Shown here piece by piece: positions 13,500 to 15,390 of a stretch of 15,390 nt of DNA (within the stretch, counting starts at the first letter, position 1; every line of letters starts with the position of its first letter). Below the pieces are notes generated by a model, which worked only from the letters and a program-made list of their open reading frames with translations, had not been told where the DNA came from and made no database searches. Origin of the DNA: Syntrophaceae bacterium UBA6252 (GTDB taxonomy: Bacteria; Desulfobacterota; Syntrophia; Syntrophales; UBA6807); contig DJVQ01000020.1 in the NCBI GenBank assembly GCA_002441265.1, forward strand, positions 1 to 15,390, given 5' to 3'. The translations under genes and the position numbers were made by a program.

Positions 13500-15269
13500 A
13501 TGGCGACCATCAGAAAGATCCTCATAGCCAACCGCGGAGAGATCGTCCTTCGAATCATCAGGACCGTCAAGGAAATGGGACGGGAAGCCGTCGCCGTCTA
13601 TGAGACCCCGGATCAGAACGCCCTTTACCTTCGGCATGTCAGGGAAGCGGTTCTTCTTGGAGAAGGCCCACGGAAGGATTACCTCAACATCGAAAAAATG
13701 ATCCGGGCGGCCTGCGTGACCGGAGCGGACGCCATCCATCCCGGGTACGGCTTTCTCGCGGAAAATGCGGATTTCGCGGCGGCCTGCGAACGGGAAAACA
13801 TCATCTTCATCGGCCCCCCGCCGAAGGTGATCGCCGACATGGGAAACAAGGTCATGGCGAGACAGGCGGTGGCGCGGACGGGAATCCCCACGATCCCCGG
13901 AACGACGAAGCTTTCTCCGGGAGACACGGGGATCGAGGAGGCCATCCAGTTCGCCGGGGAACAGGGATACCCGGTCATGCTGAAGGCCCTCGCCGGCGGC
14001 GGCGGGCGGGGAATCCGAAAGGTGTCCGACGAGGAGGAACTTCGGGCGGCCGTACCCGTGGCCAGGCTCGAAGCCCTTTCCGCCTTCAACGACGAAACCC
14101 TGTACGCCGAGAAATGCATCAGCCCCGCAAAACACGTGGAAGTTCAGATCCTGGCGGACCGCCATGGAGGCGTCATCCATCTCGGCACCCGGGACTGCTC
14201 CATCCAGAGACGGAACCAGAAGCTCCTCGAGGTCGCTCCGGCCGATCTTCCCCAGAACGTTCTGGGGAAAATCCACGATGCGGCGATCCGGGCCGCCATG
14301 GCCGTCGGATATGAAAACGCGGGAACCGTTGAATTTCTGATCGACCCCAGAACGAACGAGTTCTGGTTCCTCGAGGTGAACACCCGTCTCCAGGTGGAAC
14401 ACACGGTCACGGAAATGCTCACAGGGGTGGACATCGTCCGGCAGCAGATCCTCATCGCCGAGGGGAAACCCCTGGAGCTGCATCAGGAGAACCGGAGGCT
14501 CCAGGGACGGGCCATCGAGGTCCGCGTCAACGCGGAGGATCCGAAAAACCGGTTCATGCCGGAAGGGGGAAAAACCATCGAGCAGTACCGCCAGCCCGGC
14601 GGTCCCGGGGTGCGGCTCGACGAACTCATCTACCAGGGGTACCACATCCCCAAGGAATACGACTCCCTTCTCGCCAAGATCACCGTCCGGGGTTACCAGT
14701 GGAAGCAGACCGTGGAGCGCCTCAAACGGGCCCTCCAGGATTGCGTCATCACCGGACCGCGAACGACCATCCCCCTCTACCTTTCCATATGCAACGAACC
14801 CGATTTCATCGAGGAGCGGTTCGACACGTCCTACATCGGGACCCACCCCCAGATCTTCGACTTCACGGAACCCGAGCCGGGGTACGTCTCCATCGACCCG
14901 GTCCCGGCCGTGGTCGCCGACCTCCGGGAAGAGAAGGTCCCCCTGCTGAAGGAGAAGGAACAGGAGAAGTCCGTCGCCGTTTCCCTGGAACGGGAGAAAC
15001 TCAAGTCGTCCCTCACCCTCCCGGAAATCGAGTCCCTCGCCCGGATCGGGGACATCCGTTCCCCCATCAGCGGGACCATCAACCAGATTTACGTGGAAGT
15101 GGGGGACGTCGTGGAGGACGGGGACATCCTGCTGCTCATGGAAGCCATGAAGATGCACACGCAGCTGGTTTCCGAAATCAACGGAACGGTAGCGGAAATC
15201 TATGCCCAGGAGAGCCGGTCCGTCGATTTCGGCGAACCGCTCCTCAAGATTCGCGTCGATGAGACCTGA
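13500..15269 (+). CDS. Biotin carboxylase fused to a biotinyl carrier domain (pyruvate/acyl-CoA carboxylase subunit)
   Basis: The 589-residue protein joins a complete biotin carboxylase (about 1-450) to a biotin carrier domain (about 518-586) by a charged linker. Seen are the N-terminal KILIANRGEI, HPGYGFLAEN, the ATP-grasp glycine loop KALAGGGGRGIRKV (162-175), K241, and EVNTRLQVEHTVTE with R296, V299 and E300 matching the catalytic residues of the E. coli enzyme. N239 replaces the usual histidine in RRHQK. The carrier has EAMKM with K551 as the biotinylation site. It carboxylates its own biotin with ATP and bicarbonate and must pass CO2 to a separate carboxyltransferase, which is not in the window; PycA-type pyruvate carboxylase and acyl-CoA carboxylase alpha subunits are both possible. 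The start has AAAGGA 9 nt upstream. Confidence 0.92.
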   Translation: MATIRKILIANRGEIVLRIIRTVKEMGREAVAVYETPDQNALYLRHVREAVLLGEGPRKDYLNIEKMIRAACVTGADAIHPGYGFLAENADFAAACERENIIFIGPPPKVIADMGNKVMARQAVARTGIPTIPGTTKLSPGDTGIEEAIQFAGEQGYPVMLKALAGGGGRGIRKVSDEEELRAAVPVARLEALSAFNDETLYAEKCISPAKHVEVQILADRHGGVIHLGTRDCSIQRRNQKLLEVAPADLPQNVLGKIHDAAIRAAMAVGYENAGTVEFLIDPRTNEFWFLEVNTRLQVEHTVTEMLTGVDIVRQQILIAEGKPLELHQENRRLQGRAIEVRVNAEDPKNRFMPEGGKTIEQYRQPGGPGVRLDELIYQGYHIPKEYDSLLAKITVRGYQWKQTVERLKRALQDCVITGPRTTIPLYLSICNEPDFIEERFDTSYIGTHPQIFDFTEPEPGYVSIDPVPAVVADLREEKVPLLKEKEQEKSVAVSLEREKLKSSLTLPEIESLARIGDIRSPISGTINQIYVEVGDVVEDGDILLLMEAMKMHTQLVSEINGTVAEIYAQESRSVDFGEPLLKIRVDET

Positions 15270-15307
15270 GGGTCCGGGTCCTCGCCGTCCGGTCCCCGCA
15301 AAGACGT

Positions 15308-15390
15308 CTCGAGGACGATGAACTCGTAAAAAGTCGAATCAACGCTTCTTCGAGCGGCAAAGGAAAAAGCTCCATAGGCAAGGCGCCCGA
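15308..15390. repeat. Possible end of a dispersed repeat, cut by the window edge
   Basis: After the carboxylase stop (121 bp remain) the composition changes and the string ATGAACTCGTAAAAAGTC appears, followed by a GGCAAAGG and an AGGCAAGGCGC segment. From memory this order resembles one arm of palindromic dispersed repeats common in deltaproteobacterial genomes. The other arm would lie beyond the window, so the call rests on recall and cannot be checked here. No coding frame is supported in this stretch. Confidence 0.35.

Overview
The window is GC-rich DNA from a Gram-negative bacterium. The signs are a lipoprotein signal, a Tat signal, an inner-membrane plus adaptor efflux pair and a sigma54-type promoter candidate. 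The gene content (AmmeMemoRadiSam proteins, membrane-embedded spermidine-synthase-like enzyme, HD-GYP response regulator, biotin carboxylase fused to a biotinyl domain) and a repeat motif at the right edge that I remember from deltaproteobacterial genomes suggest an anaerobic Desulfobacterota / Syntrophobacterales-like organism. That taxonomy is inference; no rRNA or tRNA is present to test it.

Layout, left to right. (1) 139-1155, plus strand: a REC/HD-GYP response regulator, probably a c-di-GMP phosphodiesterase. (2) 1179-3841, minus strand: a two-gene emrA-emrB-type multidrug efflux operon with overlapping stop and start codons. It has a good sigma70-like promoter (3950-3978) and a roughly 100-nt leader that can fold into a three-way junction just before the ribosome binding site. 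(3) 4065-4850, plus: exodeoxyribonuclease III family AP endonuclease with a GTG start. (4) 4851-5354: a 504-bp gene-free stretch holding a 114-bp direct repeat pair (about 90% identical) around a long imperfect palindrome. (5) 8751-5355, minus: a three-gene operon of lipoprotein 5'-nucleotidase, O6-methylguanine-DNA methyltransferase and AmrB (Memo family, with an N-terminal PqqD-like winged-helix region). (6) 8937-9764, plus: an unrecognised conserved-looking protein with a C-terminal CxxCxxxC motif and two in-frame starts, each with a strong ribosome binding site. (7) 13105-9783, minus: a two-gene operon of a spermidine-synthase-like enzyme buried between two membrane halves, then AmrS, the AmmeMemoRadiSam radical SAM enzyme, which carries a clear twin-arginine signal. 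(8) 13106-13499: a 394-bp divergent control region. (9) 13500-15269, plus: biotin carboxylase with a C-terminal biotinyl domain. (10) 15270-15390: downstream spacer that runs into what looks like the end of a dispersed repeat.

The most interesting theme is the AmmeMemoRadiSam system, a widespread triad whose chemistry I do not know to be settled. Two of its three members (amrB, amrS) sit here on the same strand about 3.2 kb apart, and amrA is not in the window. The amrS gene is translationally coupled to a polytopic aminopropyltransferase-like protein, and its own product appears to be addressed to the Tat pathway, which is odd for a radical SAM enzyme. The other region worth attention is the structured emrA leader.
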